Shown: positions 17,205 to 26,477 of the stretch, one piece after another
How the letters are laid out: the number at the start of each line of letters is the position of its first letter
Position numbering within the stretch: the first letter of the stretch is position 1
From: Polaribacter sp.
Lineage (GTDB): Bacteria > Bacteroidota > Bacteroidia > Flavobacteriales > Flavobacteriaceae
DNA: 64,000 nt
Direction: 5' to 3'
NCBI RefSeq assembly: GCF_024639685.1
Contig: NZ_JAHEHX010000001.1
Coordinates: 198,037-262,036 of the forward strand
Notes under the pieces: model-generated
Told to the model about the DNA's origin: nothing
Databases searched by the model: none
Seen by the model: the letters and a program-made list of their open reading frames with translations, nothing else
Program-made: the position numbers and the translations under genes

Positions 17205-17269
17205 TAATTGTTAAAACAGTTTGTAAGTATTTCTAAGAAAGTACAACTAAATCAGCATAAAACTAACTT

Positions 17270-18108
17270 ATGAAACCTATTTATATTTTAATTGCCTTTT
17301 CTTTTCTTTACAAATAACTGCTCAAAGCCCTTGGACACAAGAAAAAGGACACTTTTTTGCAAACCTATCTTATTCTTCATTTTCTGATTATTCTGAAATG
17401 TTTGGAGAACCAGATTTTTCCCTTTCTGGTACAATTACAGACAGAACTTATCAATTTTATGGCGAATATGGTTTGACCAATAAAACTAGTTTACTTGTAA
17501 ACATGCCTTTAAAATCAATAGATATTAACAACTATGTAGACCCTGCAATATTATGTGTGGGAAATTGCGCACAAAGTTTTAATGAAACTGCTTTTGGAAA
17601 TATTGCACTAGGTTTAAAACACAATTTTCTAAAAAAGAAATGGGTTTTATCTGGTCAATTAAGTATGCAAATGAATACAGGTACTTATGATGAAACTTCA
17701 GCAATAAGAACTGGTTTTGATGCCTATACTTTTACTCCTTTATTATTAGCTGGTACAAATTTTGGTAAAAACTACTTTCAGTCTTTTATTGGTGCAGATA
17801 TTAGAACCAATAATTATAGCTATAACTTAAAAATCGGTGGAGAAATTGGTAGAAAACTAACTCAGAATATATGGCTTATTGGTTTTGTAGATGTTTCTCA
17901 ATCTTTAAACAATGGCGATATTTCTTTCCAAGCAAACAATGCAGCAAACAGTTTGTATATAAATGACCAAGAATATTTAGCTTATGGGTTATAAGGTATT
18001 TTACAATTTAGCGATTTTGGTTTAACAACTGGATATAGCTAAGCGTTGTCTGGTAATAATGTACCTAAAAAAGTAGCCATTTCTTTTGGTGTTTTTAAGA
18101 CTTTCTAA
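17270..18108 (+). pseudogene. Decayed outer-membrane beta-barrel protein gene
   Basis: An ATG at 17270 starts a signal-peptide-like frame (MKPIYILIAFSFL) that hits a stop at once. One missing T near 17307-17309 would join it to the frame that reads QITAQSPWTQEKGHFFANLS and continues through an open stretch at 17398-17994. That frame then meets TAA at 17992-17994 and TAA at 18040-18042, yet remains protein-like (GILQFSDFGLTTGYS, then ALSGNNVPKKVAISFGVF) and ends in FKTF, a C-terminal Phe typical of outer-membrane barrels. One frameshift and two in-frame stops in about 280 codons indicate decay. The family resembles flavobacterial transporter/porin-like barrels, with no specific function. Confidence 0.82.
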
Positions 18109-18159
18109 GAAAATAAAAATTCTTTGTTTCTCTTATTTCTATTCTCTTTTTAGAAAAAG

Positions 18160-18167
18160 TATCTTTG
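18160..18167 (+). promoter_or_regulatory. Perfect -7 box for gltX
   Basis: TATCTTTG lies 18 bases before the gltX ATG at 18186. The box also contains a TTG at 18165 that could be mistaken for an earlier start; being inside the promoter, it is not one. Confidence 0.65.
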
Positions 18168-18185
18168 CATTTTAAATTTAATAAA

Positions 18186-19709
18186 ATGGAATCTAATGTT
18201 CGTGTACGTTTTGCACCAAGCCCAACAGGACCTTTACATATTGGAGGTGTAAGAACAGCTCTATACAACTATTTATTTGCTAAAAAACACAATGGAACTT
18301 TTGTTTTAAGAATAGAAGATACAGACCAAAATAGGTATGTAGCAAATGCAGAACAATATATAATTGATGCTCTAAACTGGTGTAATATTCCTTATGATGA
18401 AGGCATTAACAAAAACGAAAAGTTTGGGCCTTACAGACAATCTGAACGTAAAAACTTATACAAGAAATACGCAGATATTCTTTTAGAAAAAGGCTGGGCT
18501 TATTATTCTTTTGATACCTCAGAGCAATTAGATGCACACAGAAAAGGACATGAAGCAGAAGGTAAGACGTTTATTTATAACTGGCACAATCGTGAAAAAG
18601 GGCGTTTGGTAAACTCTTTGGTTTTATCTGATGAAGATGTACAAGAAAAAATAAATTCAGGAGAGAATTACGTAATTCGTTTTAAAAGTCCACAAGATGA
18701 AACTTTAGAAATGAAAGATGAAATTCGTGGTAAAATTTATATTGATACTAACACCTTAGATGATAAAATTCTATTTAAAAGTGATGGAATGCCAACTTAT
18801 CATTTAGCAAATATTGTAGATGATCATCTAATGGAAATTAGTCATGTAATTCGTGGTGAAGAATGGCTACCATCTATGGCTTTACATGTTTTATTATACA
18901 GAGCTTTTAATTGGCAAACACCTAAATTTGCACATTTACCATTAATTTTAAAACCAGTAGGTAAAGGTAAATTAAGTAAAAGGGATGGAGATAAATTAGG
19001 TTTTCCTGTATTTCCATTAGCCTATACAAACGAAAAAACCAACGAAGTTTCACGTGGTTATAAAGAAGATGGTTATTTCTCTGAAGCAGTTGTTAATATG
19101 TTGGCTTTCTTAGGATGGAATCCTGGAACAGAGCAAGAAATATTTTATTTAGAACACTTGATTAAAGAATTCGATTTGAAAAGAGTTAGTAAATCTGGAG
19201 CCAAATTTAACCCAGATAAAACAAAATGGTTTCAACAGCAACACATGCAACAAAAAAGTGATGCTGAATTAACTTCTTTATATTTATCTATTTTAGCAGA
19301 GAAAGGTATTCACAAAGAGGAAGCTTTTGTACAAAAAGTAGTTTCAACTATTAAAGAAAGAGCTGTTTTTATGGAAGATTTTTGGGATTTATCTCATTTC
19401 TTTTTTCAAACTCCAAAAGAATATGATGCGAAAGCTAGCAAGAAAAATTGGAAAACGGATACAGGAGCATTAATGCAAGAATTAACTACTGTAATTGCTA
19501 ATATTGAAGATTTTTCGTCAGAAAATACAGAAAAAGTGATTAAAGAATGGATTTCTGGCAAGGAAATTGGGTTTGGTAAGGTAATGCAACCTTTACGTTT
19601 AAGTTTAGTTGGTAAATTAACAGGCCCTCATTTATTTGATATTATTGCTATGATTGGCAAAGGAGAAACTATTTTAAGAATTAAAAACGCAATAGAAAAA
19701 ATATCATAA
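18186..19709 (+). CDS. gltX: Glutamyl-tRNA synthetase
   Basis: The 507-residue class I synthetase begins MESNVRVRFAPSPTGPLHIG, which contains the HIGH-type motif (PLHIGG). The KMSKS-type motif is GKLSKRDGDK near residue 260, and the anticodon-binding helical domain follows. It charges tRNA-Glu in the cytoplasm. The ATG at 18186 is chosen because the upstream TTG in the same frame falls inside the -7 box. The stop overlaps the start of the next gene by one base (TAATG), so the secreted protein behind it is probably co-expressed. Confidence 0.97.
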   Translation: MESNVRVRFAPSPTGPLHIGGVRTALYNYLFAKKHNGTFVLRIEDTDQNRYVANAEQYIIDALNWCNIPYDEGINKNEKFGPYRQSERKNLYKKYADILLEKGWAYYSFDTSEQLDAHRKGHEAEGKTFIYNWHNREKGRLVNSLVLSDEDVQEKINSGENYVIRFKSPQDETLEMKDEIRGKIYIDTNTLDDKILFKSDGMPTYHLANIVDDHLMEISHVIRGEEWLPSMALHVLLYRAFNWQTPKFAHLPLILKPVGKGKLSKRDGDKLGFPVFPLAYTNEKTNEVSRGYKEDGYFSEAVVNMLAFLGWNPGTEQEIFYLEHLIKEFDLKRVSKSGAKFNPDKTKWFQQQHMQQKSDAELTSLYLSILAEKGIHKEEAFVQKVVSTIKERAVFMEDFWDLSHFFFQTPKEYDAKASKKNWKTDTGALMQELTTVIANIEDFSSENTEKVIKEWISGKEIGFGKVMQPLRLSLVGKLTGPHLFDIIAMIGKGETILRIKNAIEKIS

Positions 19710-20257
19710 TGAAAAAATATCTTTTAATAATTACGTTATTAACAAGCTTTTTAGCGCAGAGTCAGCTAAACAGAGGGGGAATGAGAAATGGTCGTCAAAG
19801 ACAAATGATTCAAAACCCTAGAAAAGCTCCAGAACCTAATTTTCAAGTAGAAAAATACTTAGGTATTGTTATTTACGATATAGAAAAAGCAGTAAAAAAA
19901 TCAAGTATTAAAACTTCGTCAACTGAAGGTAAATTATTTTCTAAATTACTTTTAGAATACAATAAAGAAATCAAAGGAATTAGACGTATAAATAGTTTTA
20001 CATTAAGAAGCACTAAAGAAATGATGGAAAACTTTCAAAAGAAAGCTAGAGAATCAGGAAGCTTTTCAGATAGAACTAAAGTTCAACAAAAGATGATTAA
20101 AAACCTTACTCCAATTTCTGAAGCACTAAAATTAAAAGATAAAAAGTTTAATGCCTCTGTAAAGCGAATTTTGTCTGAAAAACAATATAAAAAATGGATT
20201 AAATATAATCGAAAATTATATAAAGTATTTCCTAAAGACAAAGAAGAAAAAAACTAA
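19709..20257 (+). CDS. Exported helical protein of unknown function (Spy/LTXXQ-like)
   Basis: The 182-residue product has a clean signal peptide (MKKYLLIITLLTSFLAQSQ) followed by a Gly/Arg/Asn-rich linker and an all-helical, strongly basic domain. The C-terminal segment, RILSEKQYKKWIKYNRKL, resembles the repeat ends of Spy/CpxP-like periplasmic proteins (LTxxQ), but the match is loose and I would not assign chaperone function. The ATG shares one base with the gltX stop. A terminator hairpin follows immediately, so gltX and this gene form a two-gene unit. Confidence 0.6.
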   Translation: MKKYLLIITLLTSFLAQSQLNRGGMRNGRQRQMIQNPRKAPEPNFQVEKYLGIVIYDIEKAVKKSSIKTSSTEGKLFSKLLLEYNKEIKGIRRINSFTLRSTKEMMENFQKKARESGSFSDRTKVQQKMIKNLTPISEALKLKDKKFNASVKRILSEKQYKKWIKYNRKLYKVFPKDKEEKN

Positions 20258-20258
20258 T

Positions 20259-20293
20259 AAAAAACCCTGAATAATTGATATTTAGGGTTTTTT
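20259..20293 (+). terminator. Terminator after the gltX unit
   Basis: AAAAAACCCT (20259-20268) and AGGGTTTTTT (20284-20293) form a 10-bp stem with a 15-base loop ending in a T tract, just after the stop at 20257. Confidence 0.75.
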
Positions 20294-20364
20294 TATTACA
20301 ATTCAATATTTAAAATGTAACAAATTAAAAATAGTTGCGTCCAATAATTGCTATCTAAAAATAG

Positions 20365-20372
20365 TATCTTTA
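20365..20372 (+). promoter_or_regulatory. -7 box for the SPFH gene
   Basis: TATCTTTA matches TAnnTTTG at all but the last base and lies 34 bases before the ATG at 20407. Confidence 0.45.
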
Positions 20373-20406
20373 CTTTAATGATTATTAACTCTTTAAAATA
20401 AAATAT

Positions 20407-21333
20407 ATGAATCCAATCTTTAGTATTATTGTTGTTGTTTTAATTCTAATACTTTTTGCCTCATTCTTTTTGGTAAAACAACAAACAGCAGCTATCATAG
20501 AACGTTTTGGTCGTTTTAATTCCATAAGACAATCTGGTTTACAATTAAAAATTCCGCTGGTAGATAAAGTTGCTGGTAGGGTAAGTTTAAAAATTCAACA
20601 GTTAGATGTAATTATAGAAACAAAAACACTAGATGATGTTTTTGTAAAATTAAAAGTATCTGTTCAATATATGGTTATAAGAGAAAAAGTCTATGATGCT
20701 TTTTATAAATTAGATTATCCTCATGATCAAATAACTTCATTTGTATTTGATGTAGTTAGAGCAGAAGTTCCAAAAATGAAGTTAGATGACGTATTTGTTA
20801 AAAAAGATGATATTGCAATTGCTGTTAAAAGAGAGTTAAAGGAATATATGTCTGATTATGGTTTTGATATCATAAAAACCTTAGTTACAGACATAGATCC
20901 AGATGCACAAGTAAAAGCAGCTATGAACAGAATTAATGCTGCAGATAGAGAGAAAACGGCTGCACAATTCGAAGGAGATGCACAACGTATTTTAATTGTA
21001 GAAAGAGCTAAAGCAGAGGCTGAAAGTAAGCGTTTACAAGGACAAGGTATTGCAGACCAAAGAAGAGAAATTGCACGTGGTTTAGAAGAATCTGTAGAAG
21101 TATTAAATAAGGTTGGCATTAACAGCCAAGAAGCCTCTGCTTTAATTGTAGTAACACAACATTACGATACTTTACAATCTATAGGACAGGAAACTAACAG
21201 TAATCTAATTTTATTACCTAACTCACCACAAGCAGGTAGCCAAATGTTAAATGACATGGTTGCTAGTTTTACTGCAAGTAATCAAATAGGTGAAGCAATG
21301 AAAAATGCAAAACCTAAGAAATTAGATAAATAA
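20407..21333 (+). CDS. SPFH/Band 7 (stomatin/paraslipin-type) membrane protein
   Basis: The 308-residue protein has one N-terminal membrane helix (about residues 4-24). The SPFH domain starts VKQQTAAIIERFGRFNSIRQ and includes SGLQLKIPLVDKVAGRV, and a helical domain follows with EAESKRLQGQGIADQRREIA (about 205-224). That composition matches the stomatin/paraslipin (STOML2, QmcA) branch, whose members form ring or cage oligomers in membrane microdomains. No NfeD partner gene is adjacent. It stands alone between two terminators and has its own promoter. Confidence 0.88.
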   Translation: MNPIFSIIVVVLILILFASFFLVKQQTAAIIERFGRFNSIRQSGLQLKIPLVDKVAGRVSLKIQQLDVIIETKTLDDVFVKLKVSVQYMVIREKVYDAFYKLDYPHDQITSFVFDVVRAEVPKMKLDDVFVKKDDIAIAVKRELKEYMSDYGFDIIKTLVTDIDPDAQVKAAMNRINAADREKTAAQFEGDAQRILIVERAKAEAESKRLQGQGIADQRREIARGLEESVEVLNKVGINSQEASALIVVTQHYDTLQSIGQETNSNLILLPNSPQAGSQMLNDMVASFTASNQIGEAMKNAKPKKLDK

Positions 21334-21351
21334 AAATTAGTCATTAATTTA

Positions 21352-21382
21352 AAAAGCTCTATGTAGATTACATAGAGCTTTT
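21352..21382. terminator. Bidirectional terminator between SPFH gene and tatA
   Basis: The arms AAAAGCTCTATGTA (21352-21365) and TACATAGAGCTTTT (21369-21382) are exact complements with a three-base loop. The hairpin serves the convergent pair on either side. Confidence 0.85.
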
Positions 21383-21410
21383 ATAATTTTATAAAGAATG
21401 GAACTATATG

Positions 21411-21605
21411 TTAGTTCTTCTCTTTTAATTTTTCTTCTTTTTCTTCTTTATTATCTTTAGAAGCCTTTTTAAACTCCTTAATACCACCTCCTAAACCTTT
21501 CATTAGTTCAGGAATTTTTTTACCTCCAAAAAGTAATAAAACAACAACAACAATTAAAATTATTGAGTATCCTCCTGGAATTGCTAAAAAAGTAAATAAG
21601 CTCAT
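21411..21605 (-). CDS. tatA: Second TatA-type twin-arginine translocase subunit
   Basis: The 64-residue protein has the compact TatA form: one membrane helix (about residues 10-27, [17 protein letters not shown]), the hinge [16 protein letters not shown], an amphipathic helix and a Lys/Glu-rich tail. It is shorter than the homologue at 5842-6126 and of more usual TatA length, so the two may play TatA- and TatB-like parts; that is an inference. Neither lies next to tatC. It has its own perfect -7 box on the minus strand, and the head-GIN protein gene lies behind it as an independent unit. Confidence 0.92.
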   Translation of the reverse strand: MSLFTFLAIPGGYSIILIVVVVLLLFGGKKIPELMKGLGGGIKEFKKASKDNKEEKEEKLKEKN

Positions 21606-21628
21606 GATTTTATTTTTATTTTGTTTTA

Positions 21629-21636
21629 CAAAGATA
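21629..21636 (-). promoter_or_regulatory. Perfect -7 box for the second tatA
   Basis: On the minus strand TATCTTTG matches the consensus exactly, 23 bases before the ATG at 21605. Confidence 0.65.
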
Positions 21637-21650
21637 CAAAAAGGATTTTA

Positions 21651-22340
21651 TTAATCTCTTTTTTGAATAATACCACCTATAACTTTTTTATCTTTTAAAA
21701 CTTTTGGATTTCCTTTATAAAATATAGAACCACCAAAACTAACTTTAGCTTTTAAGGTTTCACCTGCAAAAATTTCTGCTTTTGCTCCTGTTCCGGATTT
21801 TACATCAGTATTTGTTAACACTTTTAAACCATAACCGTTATAAATACCATACAAATCTACACTAACCTCTTGGGTTTTAGTTGTTCCTGTCAGTTTTATA
21901 ATACCACCTGAAGATGCTCTAACTTTTAAATATTTAGTTTTAGTTACTAAATTAATAAAAGCTCTTTCTTGTGCATTTACTTCTAATATGTCTTGTATAA
22001 TTTTCTTTCCTTTTATAGTTGCCCCTTCATTAGCATCTATGATTGCTATAGGATTGTTATAAAATAATTGTACTAAAACCTCACCGCTAGCACTATTATT
22101 CTCTGGATTAATAGAAAATGGTAATGCAATTTTTAGTGTATTATCTATATTTTTAATTGTTACTTTTTCTGATTTATTCCCTGTTATTATTAATTTTGAT
22201 TCAGTAGATTCAATCAATTCTAATTCTATTCCATTATATACTTTTACTACATTAAAATCTCCTAGATTCTTTGAAATTTTAGACTGAGAAAAAAAGGGTA
22301 AGGAAATACTGAATAAGAGTATGTTAAAATAATTTTTCAT
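21651..22340 (-). CDS. Exported head-GIN domain protein (DUF2807)
   Basis: The 229-residue product has a signal peptide (MKNYFNILLFSISLPFFSQS). It then shows the repeating short-strand pattern of the DUF2807 family: FNVVKVYNGIELELIES near residue 29, a run of regularly spaced strands (SSGGIIKLTGTT near 144), and Gly-rich turns that suggest a right-handed beta-helix. These proteins are common in Bacteroidota, are predicted to be exported and have no established function; the family name refers to adhesin-like heads. The frame is intact and the length is normal. Confidence 0.82.
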   Translation of the reverse strand: MKNYFNILLFSISLPFFSQSKISKNLGDFNVVKVYNGIELELIESTESKLIITGNKSEKVTIKNIDNTLKIALPFSINPENNSASGEVLVQLFYNNPIAIIDANEGATIKGKKIIQDILEVNAQERAFINLVTKTKYLKVRASSGGIIKLTGTTKTQEVSVDLYGIYNGYGLKVLTNTDVKSGTGAKAEIFAGETLKAKVSFGGSIFYKGNPKVLKDKKVIGGIIQKRD

Positions 22341-22443
22341 TTAATAATATTTTTCTTTTTCGAAAAGCAATATATAAATTATAAACCGATTATTATTAGA
22401 ATTTATTGGAGTAAATAATAGAATTAATCAAATTAATAACCCT

Positions 22444-24663
22444 TTAATCTTCTACTAAATTAAAATCTAAATGTTTACGTTCTAAATCTGTTTTTTTAAC
22501 TTGTACTTTAACATTATCACCTAATTGATACATGTGTTTTGTAGACTGACCCACAATAGCATATTGATCTTCATTAAAAATATAATAATCGCTTTTTATA
22601 TCTCTAATTCTAACCATTCCTTCACATTTATTTTTAGTGATTTCTACATAGATTCCCCATTCTGTAACCCCTGTAATTACACCTTTAAAAACTTCATCTT
22701 TATGATCTTGCATGTATTTAACTTGCATGTACTTTATTGATGAACGTTCTGCTTTAGAGGCTAATTCTTCTCTTTTAGAAGAGTGTTTACATTTTTCTTC
22801 ATAAAGATCTGCTTTTAGGCTTTCTCCTCCATCTAAATAATGTTGCAGTAATCTATGGGTCATTACATCTGGATAACGCCTAATAGGAGATGTAAAATGA
22901 CTGTAATAATCAAAAGCTAAACCATAATGTCCAATATTGTGAGTTGTATACACAGCTTTAGACATAGATCTAATAGCTAAAGTTTCAATCATATTAGATT
23001 CTGCTTTACCTTGAACATCATTTAATAACTGATTTAAGGATTCTGATGTTGATTCTTTTGTATCTGTATTAATTTTATAACCAAATTTGCTAATAATATT
23101 TTGTAAAGAAGCTAATTTTTCTACATCTGGTTCATCATGAACCCTATAAATAAATGTTTTATTAGAAGGTTTACCTTGTTTACTACCAATATATTCTGCT
23201 ACTTTTCTGTTAGCTAATAACATAAATTCTTCAATTAATTTATTAGCGTCTTTATAACTTTTAAAGAATACACCAACAGGACTTGCATCTTCATCTAAAT
23301 TAAATTGCACCTCTACTCTATCAAAAGAAATTGCACCTTGTTTCATGCGTTTTTTACGCAGAATTTTAGCTAATTTATCTAACTGTAGGGTAGCTTCTAC
23401 AACATCGGCCTTTACTTCATAAGTAGCATCTGTAATAGAAATATCTACAGGCATTGTAAAAGGTTTAACTTCTTCTGTTAGTTTACAATTTTCTATAATA
23501 TGTTGTGCTTCTTCGTATGCAAAACGTTGATCTGAATAAGTAACTGTTCTACCAAACCACTGATTTTTAATTTGTGCTTTTTCATTGATCTCGAATACAG
23601 CAGAAAAAGTTAATTTTTCTTCATTTGGTCTTAAAGAACAAACACCATTACTTAACATTTCTGGTAACATTGGTACAACTCTATCTACTAAATACACAGA
23701 TGTTGCTCTATCAAAAGCTTCGTCATCTAAAATAGTTTTTGGTTGTAAATAATGAGAAACATCTGCAATATGAATACCAATTTCATAATTACCATTCTCT
23801 AGTTTTGTAAAAGATAATGCATCATCAAAATCTTTTGCATCTTTTGGATCTATAGTAAACGTTAAATCGCTTCTCATATCTCTACGTTTGGCAATTTCCT
23901 TTTCTTTTATTTCTATTGGTAATTCTTGTGCTTCTTTTTCTACTTCTGGTTCAAATTTATAAGGTAAATCATATTCTAAAAGAATAGAATGCATTTCTGT
24001 AGTATGATCTCCAGGTTTACCTAAAACTGTAGTAATTTTTCCAAACGGATTTTTAGAGTTTTCTGGCCAATCAGAAATAGTAGCTTGTACTTTATCTCCA
24101 TGTTCTGCACCATTTAATTTATTCTGTGAAATAAATATATCAGCATACATTTTATGGTTATCACAGATTACAAAACCAAAGTTTTTATTTTTTTGTAATA
24201 TCCCAACAAATTCTGTTTTAGCTCTTTCTATAACTTCTACAACATCAGCCTCTAACTTATGACTTCTTTTACGTTTATATACATATGCTCTTACAACGTC
24301 TCCATGTAAACCTTTACCTAAATTAATGTTTGGTAAAAAAATATCATTCTCATAATCGTCCGTTACAAAATATCCATTTCTATTAGATGTAATATCTAAA
24401 GTACCAATAGAATATTTACGATCTTCATTTGTTTGAAATTTACCTCTATCAATTTCTTTTATTTTTTTGTTAGCTTTTAATTCAGCTAACTTTTTTAATA
24501 TTTGAGTTTTACCATCAGTATCCGAAACGTTTAATTTAGATGCTATTTGCTTATAATTGTAAAACTTACTACTATCTTTATTTAATATTTTAAATATATT
24601 TCTTGTTAAATCTTTGATGACTTTTCCTTTCTTTTTAAATATTTTTCTTTTCTTTCTTGTCAT
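22444..24663 (-). CDS. rnr: Ribonuclease R
   Basis: The 739-residue exoribonuclease has a basic N terminus with a winged-helix region (about 1-70), cold-shock OB domains (about 80-225), the RNB catalytic domain with TIDPKDAKDFDDALS near residue 267 (metal-binding Asp cluster) and HIADVSHYL, and a C-terminal S1 domain near 645-735 (FKGVITGVTEWGIYVEI). RNase R degrades structured RNA 3' to 5' and acts in rRNA quality control and tmRNA turnover. It is divergent from the lipid kinase gene, with 113 bases between them. The length is close to other Bacteroidota RNase R. Confidence 0.96.
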   Translation of the reverse strand: MTRKKRKIFKKKGKVIKDLTRNIFKILNKDSSKFYNYKQIASKLNVSDTDGKTQILKKLAELKANKKIKEIDRGKFQTNEDRKYSIGTLDITSNRNGYFVTDDYENDIFLPNINLGKGLHGDVVRAYVYKRKRSHKLEADVVEVIERAKTEFVGILQKNKNFGFVICDNHKMYADIFISQNKLNGAEHGDKVQATISDWPENSKNPFGKITTVLGKPGDHTTEMHSILLEYDLPYKFEPEVEKEAQELPIEIKEKEIAKRRDMRSDLTFTIDPKDAKDFDDALSFTKLENGNYEIGIHIADVSHYLQPKTILDDEAFDRATSVYLVDRVVPMLPEMLSNGVCSLRPNEEKLTFSAVFEINEKAQIKNQWFGRTVTYSDQRFAYEEAQHIIENCKLTEEVKPFTMPVDISITDATYEVKADVVEATLQLDKLAKILRKKRMKQGAISFDRVEVQFNLDEDASPVGVFFKSYKDANKLIEEFMLLANRKVAEYIGSKQGKPSNKTFIYRVHDEPDVEKLASLQNIISKFGYKINTDTKESTSESLNQLLNDVQGKAESNMIETLAIRSMSKAVYTTHNIGHYGLAFDYYSHFTSPIRRYPDVMTHRLLQHYLDGGESLKADLYEEKCKHSSKREELASKAERSSIKYMQVKYMQDHKDEVFKGVITGVTEWGIYVEITKNKCEGMVRIRDIKSDYYIFNEDQYAIVGQSTKHMYQLGDNVKVQVKKTDLERKHLDFNLVED

Positions 24664-24776
24664 TAAATTTTATTCTATTATAATAATTACCAAAGTACTA
24701 ATTATTTAAGTTTTATTAGGTTAACAAACTATTATAATTCAATTTTATACATTGAAGTTTTTTAATTCTATATTTT

Positions 24777-25712
24777 ATGTCTGAATTCATCAATCAAACT
24801 GATGAAAATTCTTGGTTTATAATTGCAAACCCTACTGCAGGAAACAAGATTTTTAACAAACAGTGGAAAGAAATTAAAACGCAATTATCACTAAATAATA
24901 TTAGTTATTCTTTTTCTTTTACAGCTTTTTCTAAACATGAAATTGAACTAGTACAGCAAGCTATTCAAAAAGGATTTAGAAAAATTATTTCTGTAGGTGG
25001 AGATGGTACGCTACATCATGTAGTTAATGGTATTATGTTGCAAACATACGTAAAAACTACTGATATAACTATTGGTGTAATTCCTATTGGAACAGGAAAC
25101 GATTTGGTAAAGACTTATAAAATTCCAAATAATACTACTAAAGCTATAAAAATTATTAAAAAAAATTCAACTATTTTACAAGATGTAGGCTTATGTAAAA
25201 CAGTAAATAATACTTTTGATTATTTTATAAATGTTGCTGGTATTGGTTTTGATGGATATGTAATTTATAAATTAAACAATTTAAAAAAGTTTGGAGCTAT
25301 TGGTTATTTATTAGCTGGTATTAATAGTTTATTATCTTATAATACGTCAAAATTTAAAATTTCTTTTAATAATAAAATTATAGAAACAAAATCATTATTA
25401 ACAATTGTAGGAATTTGTAAATATGCAGGTGGTGGGTTACAGTTTACTAATAACGTAGATCCTGCAGATGGTTTATTTGATATTACCATCGTAAAAAATA
25501 TTAAAATAATAACGATATTATTAAATATAAATAAGTTATTTAAAGGCTCGCTTTATAAATTAAAGAAAATTTCTAATTATAAAAGTTCTAAAATAACGAT
25601 AGAATCTAGCAATACTACTACTTATATACAAGCTGATGGAGAATTAATTGGTACTAATAAAGTTAGTTTTAATGTTATTAAAAAAGCAATAAGATTTATA
25701 GTAAATACTTAA
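24777..25712 (+). CDS. Diacylglycerol/lipid kinase family protein (YegS-like)
   Basis: The 311-residue protein belongs to the DAGK catalytic family. NPTAGNK near residue 18, the nucleotide loop VGGDGTLHHVVNGI near 73 and IPIGTGNDLVKTY near 103 are the family motifs, and the C-terminal beta domain includes YIQADGEL. Bacterial members phosphorylate diacylglycerol or related lipids at the inner membrane face. The actual lipid is not evident. It has a TATATTTT box ending just before the ATG, suggesting a very short leader. The gene stands at the left edge of an 830-base intergenic region that contains a small pseudogene. Confidence 0.87.
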   Translation: MSEFINQTDENSWFIIANPTAGNKIFNKQWKEIKTQLSLNNISYSFSFTAFSKHEIELVQQAIQKGFRKIISVGGDGTLHHVVNGIMLQTYVKTTDITIGVIPIGTGNDLVKTYKIPNNTTKAIKIIKKNSTILQDVGLCKTVNNTFDYFINVAGIGFDGYVIYKLNNLKKFGAIGYLLAGINSLLSYNTSKFKISFNNKIIETKSLLTIVGICKYAGGGLQFTNNVDPADGLFDITIVKNIKIITILLNINKLFKGSLYKLKKISNYKSSKITIESSNTTTYIQADGELIGTNKVSFNVIKKAIRFIVNT

Positions 25713-25790
25713 AAAATTAAAGAATTCTTAAAATATATGTAACAATTTGCATTTTTTTATGTCTTAAATAATGAAGGTTAACTATTTACC

Positions 25791-25965
25791 ATGAAAAAAT
25801 TACATAAAGTTATTGCATTATTCTAGGTAATCTTTGTTGCAGGAATTTTAATTACTTTTTTTTATTGTAAACACTACATTAAACAAAACAGAAATTCCGA
25901 AAGAAACTGGAGTAGTTCAAGAAAACACTCATTCTATTACTAATACAAAAAACAAAACTATTTAA
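25791..25965 (+). pseudogene. Broken small single-pass membrane protein gene
   Basis: ATG at 25791 opens MKKLHKVIALF, then TAG at 25824-25826, then VIFVAGILITFF, which completes a membrane helix. Within the run of eight T at 25856-25863 the frame shifts. One T fewer would restore VNTTLNKTEIPKETGVVQEN and a stop at 25963-25965, giving a protein of about 57 residues with an N-terminal helix and a polar tail. One stop plus one homopolymer indel suggests decay. I do not recognise the family. Chance is the alternative, but the joined reading is coherent. Confidence 0.6.
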
Positions 25966-26477
25966 TTTTACCTTCATTACTATTTTAATTCTTTTGCTTT
26001 TCTAAATATTCATATTTTTAAACTTATTAACATTATATAATATTATATTTTTTCTTTTAAAAAAATTTAAAAAACAATGATGTTTATAATAGTATGTGAA
26101 TATATATAATAAAAATTTATTTTAAAATTTAATAATATCACTTATTAAAAATAATTGACATCTTATAAATAACTCAATAACTTAAAAATCAACACAAAAA
26201 TACAGTTATTAACAAGACTTATAAATAGTAGTTCACATAGTTTTCTTTATAATTATTTTTAATTTTAATGTAAACTAATAGTATATTTTATGTTGATAAA
26301 CTTTTATTAAAAAAGAATAATAAAAGTTGTGTATATGGTTTAGTTACTTCTATTGTAATAAAATTTAAAATCACCAAAAAAACTTTCGAGTTTTTAATGA
26401 TAAGTTTTTAACATTTACTTAAAACAGATAAATAACTTAAAAATAAATAGTTATTAAAAATTAATAAGTTTTAAAAA
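25966..26477. other. Very AT-rich intergenic region with short repeats
   Basis: No gene is visible in these 512 bases. The word AATAACTTAAAAAT occurs twice (26176-26189 and 26431-26444). A hairpin with arms AACTTTTATT and AATAAAAGTT lies at 26299-26328. Several TTATTAA/TTAATAA words are present, but no consensus DnaA box (TTATCCACA) is seen. Confidence 0.6.

Noticed and set aside
18165..18185. Upstream TTG start for gltX
   Set aside because: The codon lies within the -7 box TATCTTTG and could not be translated from that promoter.
19047..19062. GTTTCACGTGGTTA, a parS half match inside gltX
   Set aside because: Only one half fits GTTNCACGTGAAAC and the sequence is explained by coding. Other CACGTG words at 11572 and 21074 are similar half matches.
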